IMG/VR virus record: IMGVR_UViG_3300020159_003798
Location: 1 to 30,636 of that record
Source: a virus
Strand: one strand, 5' to 3'
DNA: 30,636 nucleotides
Part shown: one piece after another, positions 15,701 through 24,590 of the stretch
Numbering within the stretch: position 1 is the first letter of the stretch
How the letters are laid out: each line of letters starts with the position of its first letter
Position numbers and translations under genes: made by a program
Notes under the pieces: generated by a model
Database searches by the model: none
Seen by the model: the letters and a program-made list of their open reading frames with translations, nothing else
What the model was told of the DNA's origin: nothing

Positions 15701-16807
15701 ATGATTTGGTCAATTCCGGCATTACAAGATACAACAATATATGAAAGTGACCCGTATAGAAATACAGGGTTAGATCAAATTCTAGAAATTGGAAAATCAG
15801 GAACAAGCGCGGGAGGAGATTTATCTGAAAATCGATCGCTAGTTAAATTTGATATTAATTTATTATCAGGAATACTATCTGACAATAACATTTCAGTTAA
15901 TGATATTTCTGCTAGTTTAAGATTATATACAGTTCAAGAATCAGAACTACCTCAATTATATTCTATAGAAGCTAAAGCTTTAGCAGCTAGCTGGTCAAAT
16001 GGAGTAGGATATTCTTTAACAGACACAGTGTCAGCAACATCTGTAGTCGATGGAGCAACTTGGATATCAACTCAAGGATCTGTTTCTGGTAGCTGGGGTG
16101 ATTCACTTACTACCGGAAGAGCTATGACATTTAATACGCTTCAAGGAGGAGGTGTATGGTATACTAGTTCAATTGCAAGTCAATCATTTAGTTTTAAAAC
16201 AAATGATACTGTTAATATTGACGTTACTAGTATTGTTAAAGGATGGCAAAATGGAACAATATCTAATAACGGATTTATTATTTCATTAAATAACGCTGCG
16301 TTAAGTAATGCAAATTTCCCAAATACAAATATACAATTTTATTCTTCAGAAACTCATACAGTATTTGAACCTCAATTGTATATTAGTTGGACAGGAAGCT
16401 TTTCATATAACACAGGATCATTAGCTGTTATTACATATGAAGACAACCCTATAGTTTATACTAGAAATTTTAGGTCAGAATATCATAAAGATGCAAAAGT
16501 TAGAATTTTAATATCAGCTAGACCTAAATATCCTAGACCAACATTTGCACAAAATTCTGATTTCACTACAGTTAAAGCATTACCAGCTACTACATATTAT
16601 CAAATAATAGATGCTCATAATGATCAAATAATTATACCATATAGCGAAGCGACTAAAGTTAGTACTAATTCAACTGGAGGATATTTTGATTTTTATTCAA
16701 CAATGATGCATCCTGAAAGATATTATAAATTTGAAATTAAATCAGTTTTCAATGGAGTAACTGAATATTTTAATGCTAATGACTTTATTTTTAAAATTAT
16801 TAAATAA
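15701..16807 (+). CDS. Tail/baseplate protein with DNRLRE-like beta domain
   Basis: The 368-aa protein has an N-terminal region (about 1-230) that looks like the DNRLRE/carbohydrate-binding jelly-roll seen in bacterial surface proteins. Its parts are ATTIYESDPYRNTGL-type, a SLVKFDI strand, SLRLYTV, a VTSIVKGWQNG segment and NNGFIISL. The C-terminal third (about 240-368) contains phage-style beta structure with RSEYHKDAKVRILISARPKYPRP. It sits where T4 has gp7/gp8 wedge genes, so a wedge or fibre-attachment role is likely. It is beta-rich throughout, has no enzyme motif, and its stop overlaps the next start. Confidence 0.65.
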   Translation: MIWSIPALQDTTIYESDPYRNTGLDQILEIGKSGTSAGGDLSENRSLVKFDINLLSGILSDNNISVNDISASLRLYTVQESELPQLYSIEAKALAASWSNGVGYSLTDTVSATSVVDGATWISTQGSVSGSWGDSLTTGRAMTFNTLQGGGVWYTSSIASQSFSFKTNDTVNIDVTSIVKGWQNGTISNNGFIISLNNAALSNANFPNTNIQFYSSETHTVFEPQLYISWTGSFSYNTGSLAVITYEDNPIVYTRNFRSEYHKDAKVRILISARPKYPRPTFAQNSDFTTVKALPATTYYQIIDAHNDQIIIPYSEATKVSTNSTGGYFDFYSTMMHPERYYKFEIKSVFNGVTEYFNANDFIFKIIK

Positions 16808-17871
16808 TGGCAAATTACGAAATACAGAAATTAATTCCTCAGGAATTGAATCCAGCAAAAGTTTTTAAAGGAGAAATTAATACACTAGCGTATATTAGCT
16901 TTAAATCTGAATCGTACGGAACAAATACAGTCGGTCAAATTTATGAATTGCATGAATTTGATCCAGTAAAAGTTTTTACAAAAGAAATTAATACGCTTGA
17001 AGTTAATAGCTTTAAATACGAAGCGTATGGAACAAATACAGTTGGTCAAATAGTTATTGATAAAAATAATACGATTGAAGGAAAACGAAAATTTATTAGT
17101 TTAGCTACTAAAAAAACTTCACAAACAAAATTCAATCAAGTAATTGATATTGACTTCACAGAATTTACGGCAAAAAATGCACTATCTTCTTTAGAATCTG
17201 CTTTAGACTTTTTACGAGCTAAAATTAGTTCGTTAGAAACAGATAAAGCTTCTTTGAAATCAGGAAGAGATACTGACAGACAAAAAATTGATCAGTTAAA
17301 TAAACAAATAGCTGCGCTGTTAGAACAAATAAACCAATTGTTAGCAAAGCAGAAAGAAGAAAATAAAATTCCAAATCATTTAAATGTTAATGAAACGTTA
17401 CAAGTAGGCCCTGAAGTAAATGAACTACCAGTTGATAGAATAATGTCAAAGAATAAAAAGTATATTGCAGTTATTCAAAGTGATAGAAATTTTGTAATTT
17501 ACTCTGGAGAATTTGATAATAAAGGATATCCGTTAGAAAACACTGCGATAGAGGCTGTTTGGACAGCAAAAAATTCTTTCTTGCCAAAACAAGGAAATTA
17601 TATATTAAAATTCTATACTCATGGATTAGCTGCATATCAATATGCATATCGAGCAAATCAGACAGCAAGTGGCAAGATAATCGATTGGCAGTGGCTTTCA
17701 CAACATGAATATGTAAATACTAACGCTATACCAGCTGGCTTAGCATTAACTGATTATACTCCATATATTGAAGGTACGTTATCTGATAATGCACAATTAA
17801 TTTTAGAAGACTCTGGTAATTTAGTAATAACAAGTAACTCGGTTAAGATTCAGGCTGAATGGAATCTTTAA
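16807..17871 (+). CDS. Coiled-coil baseplate/fibre protein with bulb-type lectin domain
   Basis: The 354-aa protein contains two 30-residue tandem repeats at about residues 16-45 and 53-82, each ending GTNTVGQI. A trimeric-type coiled coil follows (about 125-185: SSLETDKASLKS..LNKQIAALLEQINQLL). The C-terminal domain (about 195-354) carries Q224SDRNFVIY, an exact QxDxNxVxY bulb-lectin (mannose-binding) signature, and a second degenerate copy LEDSGNLVI near the end. The architecture of base, stalk and lectin tip points to a receptor-binding fibre. Sugar specificity is not proven. It starts at the overlap of the preceding stop. Confidence 0.75.
   Translation: MANYEIQKLIPQELNPAKVFKGEINTLAYISFKSESYGTNTVGQIYELHEFDPVKVFTKEINTLEVNSFKYEAYGTNTVGQIVIDKNNTIEGKRKFISLATKKTSQTKFNQVIDIDFTEFTAKNALSSLESALDFLRAKISSLETDKASLKSGRDTDRQKIDQLNKQIAALLEQINQLLAKQKEENKIPNHLNVNETLQVGPEVNELPVDRIMSKNKKYIAVIQSDRNFVIYSGEFDNKGYPLENTAIEAVWTAKNSFLPKQGNYILKFYTHGLAAYQYAYRANQTASGKIIDWQWLSQHEYVNTNAIPAGLALTDYTPYIEGTLSDNAQLILEDSGNLVITSNSVKIQAEWNL
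16852..17052 (+). repeat. 90-bp imperfect direct repeat inside the lectin gene
   Basis: Bases 16852-16941 and 16963-17052 encode 30-residue units, both with KVF, EINTL, SFK.E.YGTNTVGQI, separated by seven codons. The copies differ at many third positions as well as in some residues, so the duplication is not recent. Confidence 0.85.
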
Positions 17872-17876
17872 AGTAG

Positions 17877-17884
17877 ATATTTAT
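17877..17884 (+). promoter_or_regulatory. Candidate late promoter ATATTTAT
   Basis: GATATTTATA in the 34-base gap ahead of the giant tail gene (ATG 17906), 22 bases before the start. Same core and similar A/T-rich downstream flank as the other intergenic copies. Confidence 0.45.
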
Positions 17885-17905
17885 ATAAAATCCTAAAAGT
17901 ACTAA

Positions 17906-20900
17906 ATGCTATCAGTATATACCAATCAAAAAGACTTATTAAAATCAACTAGCACCGCTGAAGTGTCTAGGCTTGAGTCTGTTGATAAGCAACTTTTAGA
18001 TATCCGAAATTTTTCGGTTACCTTTAAAGATACCAACAGACCTAAATTAGAATTACACGTATACACTCCAGACGGAGTATATTTAACAGGTAATCACAAT
18101 ACATTATTTACGATTGAGGATACTAATACTAGTACTCAATTAAACGCTTATAAACATTTAGCGATTGACACTGCTAAAGAGTTAGAGGCTCTAGGAATTA
18201 ATAAAGGTCAATATAGATTAGTTTATAATTTATTTGATAACGTTTTAGGTGGATTTGATTCACAAAAAGCATTTATAAAAGAAATATCTCCTTCTAGAAG
18301 AGAATTAAGATTGCAATTAGCTGATGAATCAAATACGGCATTAGTTAAACAATTATATGATTTAAGTACTCGATGGGAGTTTTTAAGCGACAATGACATT
18401 TTTGATTCATTTGTGTTAAATTTTGGATTTAACGAAACGTATCAAATTATCAATTTTCGTTTTCAAATTAATGCTACCGAAGCTTCTGAAATATTTATTA
18501 AATTATATGAGCCGTTACCTACATCATACGGTGAAAAATCTAAAGTATATATTTCAGAAGAAATTACTATTCCATTTTTAGATTCAGTATCAATTGTACC
18601 AAAATATATTCCAGAACCTACAACTACATTAGCAGGTCCTAATTTTGATTTAGAAGAATATGAAGGTGGTTCAGTTGCAACTTCATATAAATCTTGGAAT
18701 GAATTATTAGCTGCAAATGCATCAACGTCACAACAATTAATTGATAGTTATTTTTCAGGATCTTTATCTGGAATTAAGCTAAACATCGATTATAGATATT
18801 TTAGTAATTTTGTGCATTATGGTTCGGCAGTTGAGCGAGTTAAAAATTTCAAATATAAACTAGAATTAATTGAATATTACTCTAATCAAATAACTACAGT
18901 TAATAGCATTAGTGGATCAAGTACTTCAGTTAGTACAAATTTAATTGATTTATATTCAAAACGAAATAGTATAGTTAGTACATTTGATGATTTTGAAAAA
19001 TATTTATTTTTTGAATCGACTGAATCTAAATTATATTCACATTACGATGTTACTAGTTCATATGGAATTTCTAGTTCTATTGAGCCATGGCCAAAAAATT
19101 CTTTAAGTAATAGCACAGTATATGTTAATTGGATAGATGCATTTCAATTATGGTCTCAAAATATTAATATGTGGAGTCCTGATCCATATTCATATTTTTC
19201 TATACAACAAACAGTTAATTCTGCAGAGGCTGAAGTATATTATGAAAATTTATTAGAAATCGCAACGATTTATGATAGATATAATATACATAAGCTTCAA
19301 AATACTATTCCAATACATATTCAAGACTCTGAAGATGGAGAGCAATACGTGTTATTTATTAATATGATAGCTCAGCATTTTGATATTTTATGGACATATA
19401 TCAAAAGTTTAACGACAATACATACTCGAGAAGAACATCCTAAAGATGGAATGCCAAATGATTTATTATATCATGTAGCATCTTCAATGGGCTTTAATTT
19501 ATTAAATGGTAAATCAGCATCTGAATTATGGAAGTATTCTTTAGGAGTTGATGGTAATGGAATAGCACTTCAAAACGACGTAAATGGAATTACTTCAATT
19601 TCTGACGAAAGTAATACAAAAGAAATTTGGAGAAGATTAGTTAATAACTTACCTTACATTTTAAAATCAAAAGGTACTTCTCGTTCAATTAAAGCACTTC
19701 TTTCTTGTTTCGGCATCCCTTCATCAGTATTGACAATTAAAGAATATGGAGGACCTTCAACATTCACTGATAATGATTATTATCCAGAATATGTTCATGA
19801 TGTTTATCACTATGCATGGAAATCTGAATCTGGTTCGCTAGAAATTCCTGCCAGAACATATGATAATGGTACTGGTAATTATGTAAATCCAAATGTATTA
19901 GAATTTAGATTTAAGACTGATAGTAATTATATATACGAAGCAGGTTCATATTATGATTTAGCATCATCCGAAGATGATTCGCGTCGATTAGTTCTTAAAA
20001 AAGAAACAAATGATGATAATCAAGGAACTTTAATTTATTATGATACTAACGCACAATATATAATTACTCCTAATTTAGAAATATTTGACAATAAATGGCA
20101 TACAGTAGCGTTAACGGAACAATTTACACCTATTAGCACTAATTTATCTGTATATGATTTGAATGATAAATTTCCTGGCGATACTGTATGGATGTATGAT
20201 ACTGTATTGAATCAGCCATTGGCATATTGGAATCCAGATAATCAAGAAGTACTCGATTCTTCTGCAGCAGGTACTAGTGCCGGTGCAGTAACAAGCTTTG
20301 TAATTTCTAAAGCTGGAATTTCTGGTTCAATAAAAAAAGGAATTGCTTCGATTTGGTTCGGAACAGACATTACTGCTTATGTAAATATTACTAAGATTAT
20401 CGTTACCAGTCCTGATCTTATTACAATCGAAGTGGCAGACCCTGGAGGGTATTTCAGTGGAGTTACTATTGATAGAATTAGTAATAACGTTTCAAACCAA
20501 TTAATTGGAACTCTTAAACAAGTTAATATCAACGCGATTAATCAGAGTTCTGCCAATGGAGGTATTATTAACACAATAGATACAGTATCAAGTTTAGAAG
20601 TATTAGGAATAAATTTATTTAATTCAGAATTTAAAGCTAATTTAGGAGTATATGATTTTCCGGAAATATCATTCCCAGTATTTAATGATGCGAACGGCAC
20701 TGACCCTAATTTACAGCCAGCTGTTTTAGACTGGGATGGAGTTGATATTAACACTTCTCCATATGATCTATCCTCAATAGCTACTACATTAAATGTAGCA
20801 AAATCGCTATACGGAAAATCAATTTATTTAACTTCTGGAAGTAGTACTTTTATTGAGAATTCACAGACAGGAAACGGTTCAGGATTAATAGCTGGACAAG

Positions 20901-22465
20901 ATAATATAGCATTAGATTATTCAATTACAATAGCAGCGGATTCCAGAGCAGTGAGTCCATTAACTATTGGTGGAGAGTATATCGATTATTTAAGTAAATT
21001 CAATGGACATTTTCATGAAATTCGATTATGGTCTGGCTCATTGAATGATAATACATTAAAAGAGCATGCAGCATCTCCAACAACATATACATATAATGTA
21101 GACAAAAATGCTTTATCAAAAGGAGAAGAAGCTGGGTCTCCTTATAAGCATTTATTGCAAAGATGGACATTAGCAAATAAAGTATTTTTATCAGGATCAA
21201 TTTATCAATTATCTGGACAACCAAATAAAAACAATGTTAATGGAATTGGATCTTTATATTTTAACGGATATACAGATTCAGGATCTATAGGATTTACAGG
21301 ATTTGAAGAAACGTATTACACACCATCTCCTTCGTTAGGAGGTTCTAGTTTATATACAAATAAAGTTCGTATTGAATCTGCTTCATTAGATTTAAACAAA
21401 AGATTAAATACTAAAACTCGAATTGAAAAATCTTCATACGACAGATATTCTGTAGATTCAAATCGTTTAGGTGTTTATTTTTCTCCTCAAACTGCAATCA
21501 ATGAAGATATCTTTAATCAATTAGGATATTTTGAAATTGACGATTATATTGGAAATCCAGGAGATGTATATAACGATCATTATACAGATTTAAATAATTT
21601 TGCAATTCAATATTGGAAAAAGTATGATAATCGAAATGATTTTGAAGCTTATTTTAGAGCTTTAGAAATATATGACTTTACTTTATTTAAGTATATTAAA
21701 CAACTTCTTCCTCAAAGATCAAATGCAATTACCGGATTAGTAATTGAGCCAAATGTTTTACAAAGAAGTAAAGTTAAATTAATTAATAAACCTGTAATTG
21801 AAGATTTAGTTAAATCTGCATTTATAAAATATCAACTTAATTTAATTTCGGAATATTCACAGCCTGGTTTATTAGAAGCTGAAGTACCTGCTCCTATTAA
21901 AACAATTGAAGCACAATATAGCAATATGTCAATAGGAGAAATTCCATATTCTCCTGAATTAATAGGAGCATTGGAATCTTCAGATGGATTAATTTCAGGA
22001 GCTATTGACATTGATAGGTTAGGAACAAAATGGGTGCAGAATAAATATATAGGAGTTTATAAATTAACCGAATCAGGATCATATTATCCAACGGCAAATG
22101 AAACAGCTCCTTATGGAAATTCAAATAGAATAATTTTAAATGCAAGAGCTTCTATATATTTACAAACAATCGATCAGCTATTTTATAGCAGCGCTGAATC
22201 AGCTTCGTTAAATTTATCATATTCTTCAAGTTTGAAATATGCTGATGTTACGCCTCCTCAAGAAACTGGTTGGAAAAATGCTAGATATAACGGTTCTAAA
22301 TTAACAGGGCCCGGCATTAATATTGATTCTTCAACTACAGTTGATGGAGGCCCTGTAGTTAAAGTAACAAAAGTTAATCCGAATACTATAGTATTTGCGA
22401 ATAATCAAATTACGACAATTGATCAATCAATAACCGGTGTTAAATCTAAGTCAATATATCCATAG
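17906..22465 (+). CDS. Giant tail/baseplate protein with LamG-like domain, 1519 aa
   Basis: The longest gene in the window. The N-terminal third contains a motif frequent in phage tail-fibre and baseplate proteins (KGQYRLVYNLFDNVLGG followed by EISPSRRELRLQL, about residues 95-150). At about 573-612 there is a P2-gpI/tail-hub-like segment (IWRRLVNNLPYILKSKGTSRSIKALL, then CFGIP). Next comes a concanavalin-like LamG region (about 640-1040), with strands such as NKWHTVALTEQ and FNGHFHEIRLWSGSL. The C-terminal part is helical then beta-rich. It likely forms the outer baseplate or fibre network, comparable in place and size to gp7/gp10. It has its own late promoter and a terminator hairpin that begins in its last codons. 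The stop is TAG, so TAG is read as a normal stop here. Confidence 0.75.
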   Translation: MLSVYTNQKDLLKSTSTAEVSRLESVDKQLLDIRNFSVTFKDTNRPKLELHVYTPDGVYLTGNHNTLFTIEDTNTSTQLNAYKHLAIDTAKELEALGINKGQYRLVYNLFDNVLGGFDSQKAFIKEISPSRRELRLQLADESNTALVKQLYDLSTRWEFLSDNDIFDSFVLNFGFNETYQIINFRFQINATEASEIFIKLYEPLPTSYGEKSKVYISEEITIPFLDSVSIVPKYIPEPTTTLAGPNFDLEEYEGGSVATSYKSWNELLAANASTSQQLIDSYFSGSLSGIKLNIDYRYFSNFVHYGSAVERVKNFKYKLELIEYYSNQITTVNSISGSSTSVSTNLIDLYSKRNSIVSTFDDFEKYLFFESTESKLYSHYDVTSSYGISSSIEPWPKNSLSNSTVYVNWIDAFQLWSQNINMWSPDPYSYFSIQQTVNSAEAEVYYENLLEIATIYDRYNIHKLQNTIPIHIQDSEDGEQYVLFINMIAQHFDILWTYIKSLTTIHTREEHPKDGMPNDLLYHVASSMGFNLLNGKSASELWKYSLGVDGNGIALQNDVNGITSISDESNTKEIWRRLVNNLPYILKSKGTSRSIKALLSCFGIPSSVLTIKEYGGPSTFTDNDYYPEYVHDVYHYAWKSESGSLEIPARTYDNGTGNYVNPNVLEFRFKTDSNYIYEAGSYYDLASSEDDSRRLVLKKETNDDNQGTLIYYDTNAQYIITPNLEIFDNKWHTVALTEQFTPISTNLSVYDLNDKFPGDTVWMYDTVLNQPLAYWNPDNQEVLDSSAAGTSAGAVTSFVISKAGISGSIKKGIASIWFGTDITAYVNITKIIVTSPDLITIEVADPGGYFSGVTIDRISNNVSNQLIGTLKQVNINAINQSSANGGIINTIDTVSSLEVLGINLFNSEFKANLGVYDFPEISFPVFNDANGTDPNLQPAVLDWDGVDINTSPYDLSSIATTLNVAKSLYGKSIYLTSGSSTFIENSQTGNGSGLIAGQDNIALDYSITIAADSRAVSPLTIGGEYIDYLSKFNGHFHEIRLWSGSLNDNTLKEHAASPTTYTYNVDKNALSKGEEAGSPYKHLLQRWTLANKVFLSGSIYQLSGQPNKNNVNGIGSLYFNGYTDSGSIGFTGFEETYYTPSPSLGGSSLYTNKVRIESASLDLNKRLNTKTRIEKSSYDRYSVDSNRLGVYFSPQTAINEDIFNQLGYFEIDDYIGNPGDVYNDHYTDLNNFAIQYWKKYDNRNDFEAYFRALEIYDFTLFKYIKQLLPQRSNAITGLVIEPNVLQRSKVKLINKPVIEDLVKSAFIKYQLNLISEYSQPGLLEAEVPAPIKTIEAQYSNMSIGEIPYSPELIGALESSDGLISGAIDIDRLGTKWVQNKYIGVYKLTESGSYYPTANETAPYGNSNRIILNARASIYLQTIDQLFYSSAESASLNLSYSSSLKYADVTPPQETGWKNARYNGSKLTGPGINIDSSTTVDGGPVVKVTKVNPNTIVFANNQITTIDQSITGVKSKSIYP

Positions 22466-22482
22466 ATTTAACTTAGATTTTT
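22442..22482 (+). terminator. Hairpin terminator after the giant tail gene
   Basis: A perfect 10-bp stem (AAATCTAAGT at 22442-22451 with ACTTAGATTT at 22471-22480) encloses a 19-base loop containing the TAG stop, and is followed by further T residues. The 5' arm lies in the coding sequence. Stem composition is A/T-rich, so efficiency may be partial. A candidate late promoter follows 10 bases later. Confidence 0.55.
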
Positions 22483-22491
22483 AAAACTTTA

Positions 22492-22499
22492 ATATTTAT
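22492..22499 (+). promoter_or_regulatory. Candidate late promoter ATATTTAT
   Basis: ATATTTAT just after the terminator hairpin and 25 bases before ATG 22525, in the 59-base gap. Terminator plus promoter in this order would isolate the next transcription unit. Confidence 0.45.
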
Positions 22500-22524
22500 T
22501 AAAAAGGTATAAACAAGATATACA

Positions 22525-23208
22525 ATGGGATATTTAAACAATAGTACAATTACCGTAGACGCAATTCTTACTAAAAAAGGTAGAGAATTATTAGCGCGCG
22601 GAAAGGATGAATTCAAAATCACTCAATTTGCATTATCAGATGATGAGATTGATTATGACTTATGGAATCCAGCTCATCCGCTAGGATCAGATTACTATGG
22701 AGTAATTATAGAAAATATGCCTCTAGTCGAGGCGACAGCAGATGAGTCTAATATTATGCGTTATAAACTTGTAACTCTTCCGAAAAAGACTGCAAGAATA
22801 CCTGTAATATCAGTAGCTCAATCTTCAATTACATTAACTTCTCCAGGTCAAAATTTCATAATTACTCCAACGACTACAAACTTTGCATCTGGTAATGCTA
22901 CTTTAGGATATACGGCAATTTTATCTAATTCAGATGCAGCTACTCTTCAAGTATCTCAACCGGTAGCTGCTGGTGTTAGTCCAACAGTTCCTAGATTTAT
23001 TGGAGATTCTGAAGCTGCTCAAACAATATCAGCAGTTGGATTTAGTTTCAATATAGTTGCTAAGCAACAATTAGTGTCTGACGTATCAGCTACTATTACA
23101 ATTATTGGAAATGAAACAGGTGGTAGATCGACAATTAACTTAACAGTTAAGAAAACTCAATTGGCAACTGCTTTATCAACCGACCTTATTAACGCGGTTC
23201 CTTTCTAA
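22525..23208 (+). CDS. Conserved phage structural protein, 227 aa
   Basis: The N-terminal block (about 1-75) is a recognisable phage structural pattern: GYLNNSTITVDAILTKKGRELL, then FKITQFALSDDEIDYDLWN and HPLGSDYYG. It is often found next to tail or baseplate genes in distant T4-like phages. The rest is Thr/Ser/Ala-rich beta structure (about 95-225), like a small Ig-like or fibre domain. No catalytic residues are evident. Exact function unknown; membership in the virion is inferred from the pattern and the neighbours. Confidence 0.65.
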   Translation: MGYLNNSTITVDAILTKKGRELLARGKDEFKITQFALSDDEIDYDLWNPAHPLGSDYYGVIIENMPLVEATADESNIMRYKLVTLPKKTARIPVISVAQSSITLTSPGQNFIITPTTTNFASGNATLGYTAILSNSDAATLQVSQPVAAGVSPTVPRFIGDSEAAQTISAVGFSFNIVAKQQLVSDVSATITIIGNETGGRSTINLTVKKTQLATALSTDLINAVPF

Positions 23209-23240
23209 CGCTCAATAATAAAAAATTATAAAAGACAAAT

Positions 23241-24527
23241 ATGGCCACAAATAATATGCAAGGACCTTTAAGTCGTCTAGCCAATAATAATATGGTTTTA
23301 CCGGCACGTATGCAGGTTGCTAACGATTTAGCAACATCTGAAATGACTTCGGCTCCTATGGTTAATTCAGCACAGCTACAAAGTGAACTTGAAATTCGAG
23401 CTCAACAAATTGCGAGTGAAATGATCAAAGCCCAGGCAATGCAATCTCAAATTGCAGCTTCGGGTCGAGTATTTACAAGATTTGATGTCGCTTCTGATGT
23501 TATCGAAAATCAAAAGACTTATGTGACAACAGGATTATTTTCAGGTAACGCGTCTTCATTGACAGCAATGTATACTAGCTCACTTCAGTCTAGCGGATCA
23601 AAACAATACTATTACGAAGTTTGGAATGGAACAAGCTCAACTTCAGAAGCACAATTTTCAGTAGCATGGGGTCATAAATATGGTTCAGGTTCTTCAACAG
23701 CGGGTACATTAAACGACTCTCCTACTAAAGCAATATATTCTCAGTATAAATCATTGTTATTAGAACCAGGGGACACGACATTTACATTTGCAGACGGAAA
23801 CTCTCCACCACAGATTTATGCTATTAATTTTAATAGAGCTCGAATCAAAGATAAATTAGATCCAGGAAATTGGCAATTATCATTAGGACAATTATCAGGT
23901 TCATCAGTGGCAAATAACGTACATACTGGCTCAAACGTTAAATTAGCAAATAATCCAGGAGTTATTTCATTAATCGATGATTCTGGACAAAGTCAAGCAG
24001 TTAATTTAACAACATCAGGTCGTGTATTTAATGTTGTATCTGGATCAATCTCCGGAGGAATTTATAATCCTTTATCTCCTTTTTATTTCGGATTAGTTTA
24101 TCCTGATATGGGTATCATTATATTAAATGGAGAATCGCTAGATGCAATTCCTTCATTTAATGCTGTAACAGGATCAAATATTGCAGGTGACAATGCTTGG
24201 AAATTATACACTTCAATATCCGGTGCAATGTCAATTAGTCCGACAAATAACGCATTTCAAGCTAGAAATGAAGAAACCATAACTTCAACTCATTATTTTG
24301 TAAGAATTAAAAATGGAGAATATAACTTCTCAAATAATCCTTCATTTACAACGGGTTCTGTAGGCGAATTTGCTCAACCAACATTTATCGGCGATCCTAA
24401 AACATATATCACAACAATTGGTATGTATAATGATCGTCAAGAATTGTTAGCAGTTGCAAAATTAAGCCAGCCAGTACAAAAATCATTTAGTAACGAATCT
24501 TTGATAAAGGTTAAGTTAGACTTCTAA
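23241..24527 (+). CDS. Tail/fibre structural protein, paralogue of the 24591 product
   Basis: The 428-aa protein has a Met/Ala/Gln-rich N-terminal helix (about 1-75), then beta-rich sequence (YYYEVWNG, SLLLEPGDTTF, VISLIDDSGQ). A C-terminal end YITTIGMYNDRQELLAVAKLSQPVQKS matches the end of the next gene's product (YITTVGLYNDAGQLLAVGKL). Short blocks in the middle also correspond, which suggests two related proteins, one with an inserted domain. No enzyme motif. It starts after a 32-base A-rich gap without an obvious promoter, so it probably shares the upstream transcript. Confidence 0.65.
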   Translation: MATNNMQGPLSRLANNNMVLPARMQVANDLATSEMTSAPMVNSAQLQSELEIRAQQIASEMIKAQAMQSQIAASGRVFTRFDVASDVIENQKTYVTTGLFSGNASSLTAMYTSSLQSSGSKQYYYEVWNGTSSTSEAQFSVAWGHKYGSGSSTAGTLNDSPTKAIYSQYKSLLLEPGDTTFTFADGNSPPQIYAINFNRARIKDKLDPGNWQLSLGQLSGSSVANNVHTGSNVKLANNPGVISLIDDSGQSQAVNLTTSGRVFNVVSGSISGGIYNPLSPFYFGLVYPDMGIIILNGESLDAIPSFNAVTGSNIAGDNAWKLYTSISGAMSISPTNNAFQARNEETITSTHYFVRIKNGEYNFSNNPSFTTGSVGEFAQPTFIGDPKTYITTIGMYNDRQELLAVAKLSQPVQKSFSNESLIKVKLDF

Positions 24528-24548
24528 TTTTAAAAATCAACCAATATT

Positions 24549-24580
24549 TAGGCTCTTTGATATTTATATTAAAGAGCCTA
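24549..24580 (+). promoter_or_regulatory. Late-promoter motif inside a hairpin loop
   Basis: A perfect 10-bp inverted repeat (TAGGCTCTTT at 24549-24558, AAAGAGCCTA at 24571-24580) frames the 12-base loop GATATTTATATT, which contains the ATATTTAT core (24560-24567). ATG follows at 24591. No T-run follows the stem, so it is not a typical intrinsic terminator. It may combine weak termination with promoter function, or be a protein-binding palindrome. Confidence 0.55.
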
Positions 24581-24590
24581 ACTACTATAT

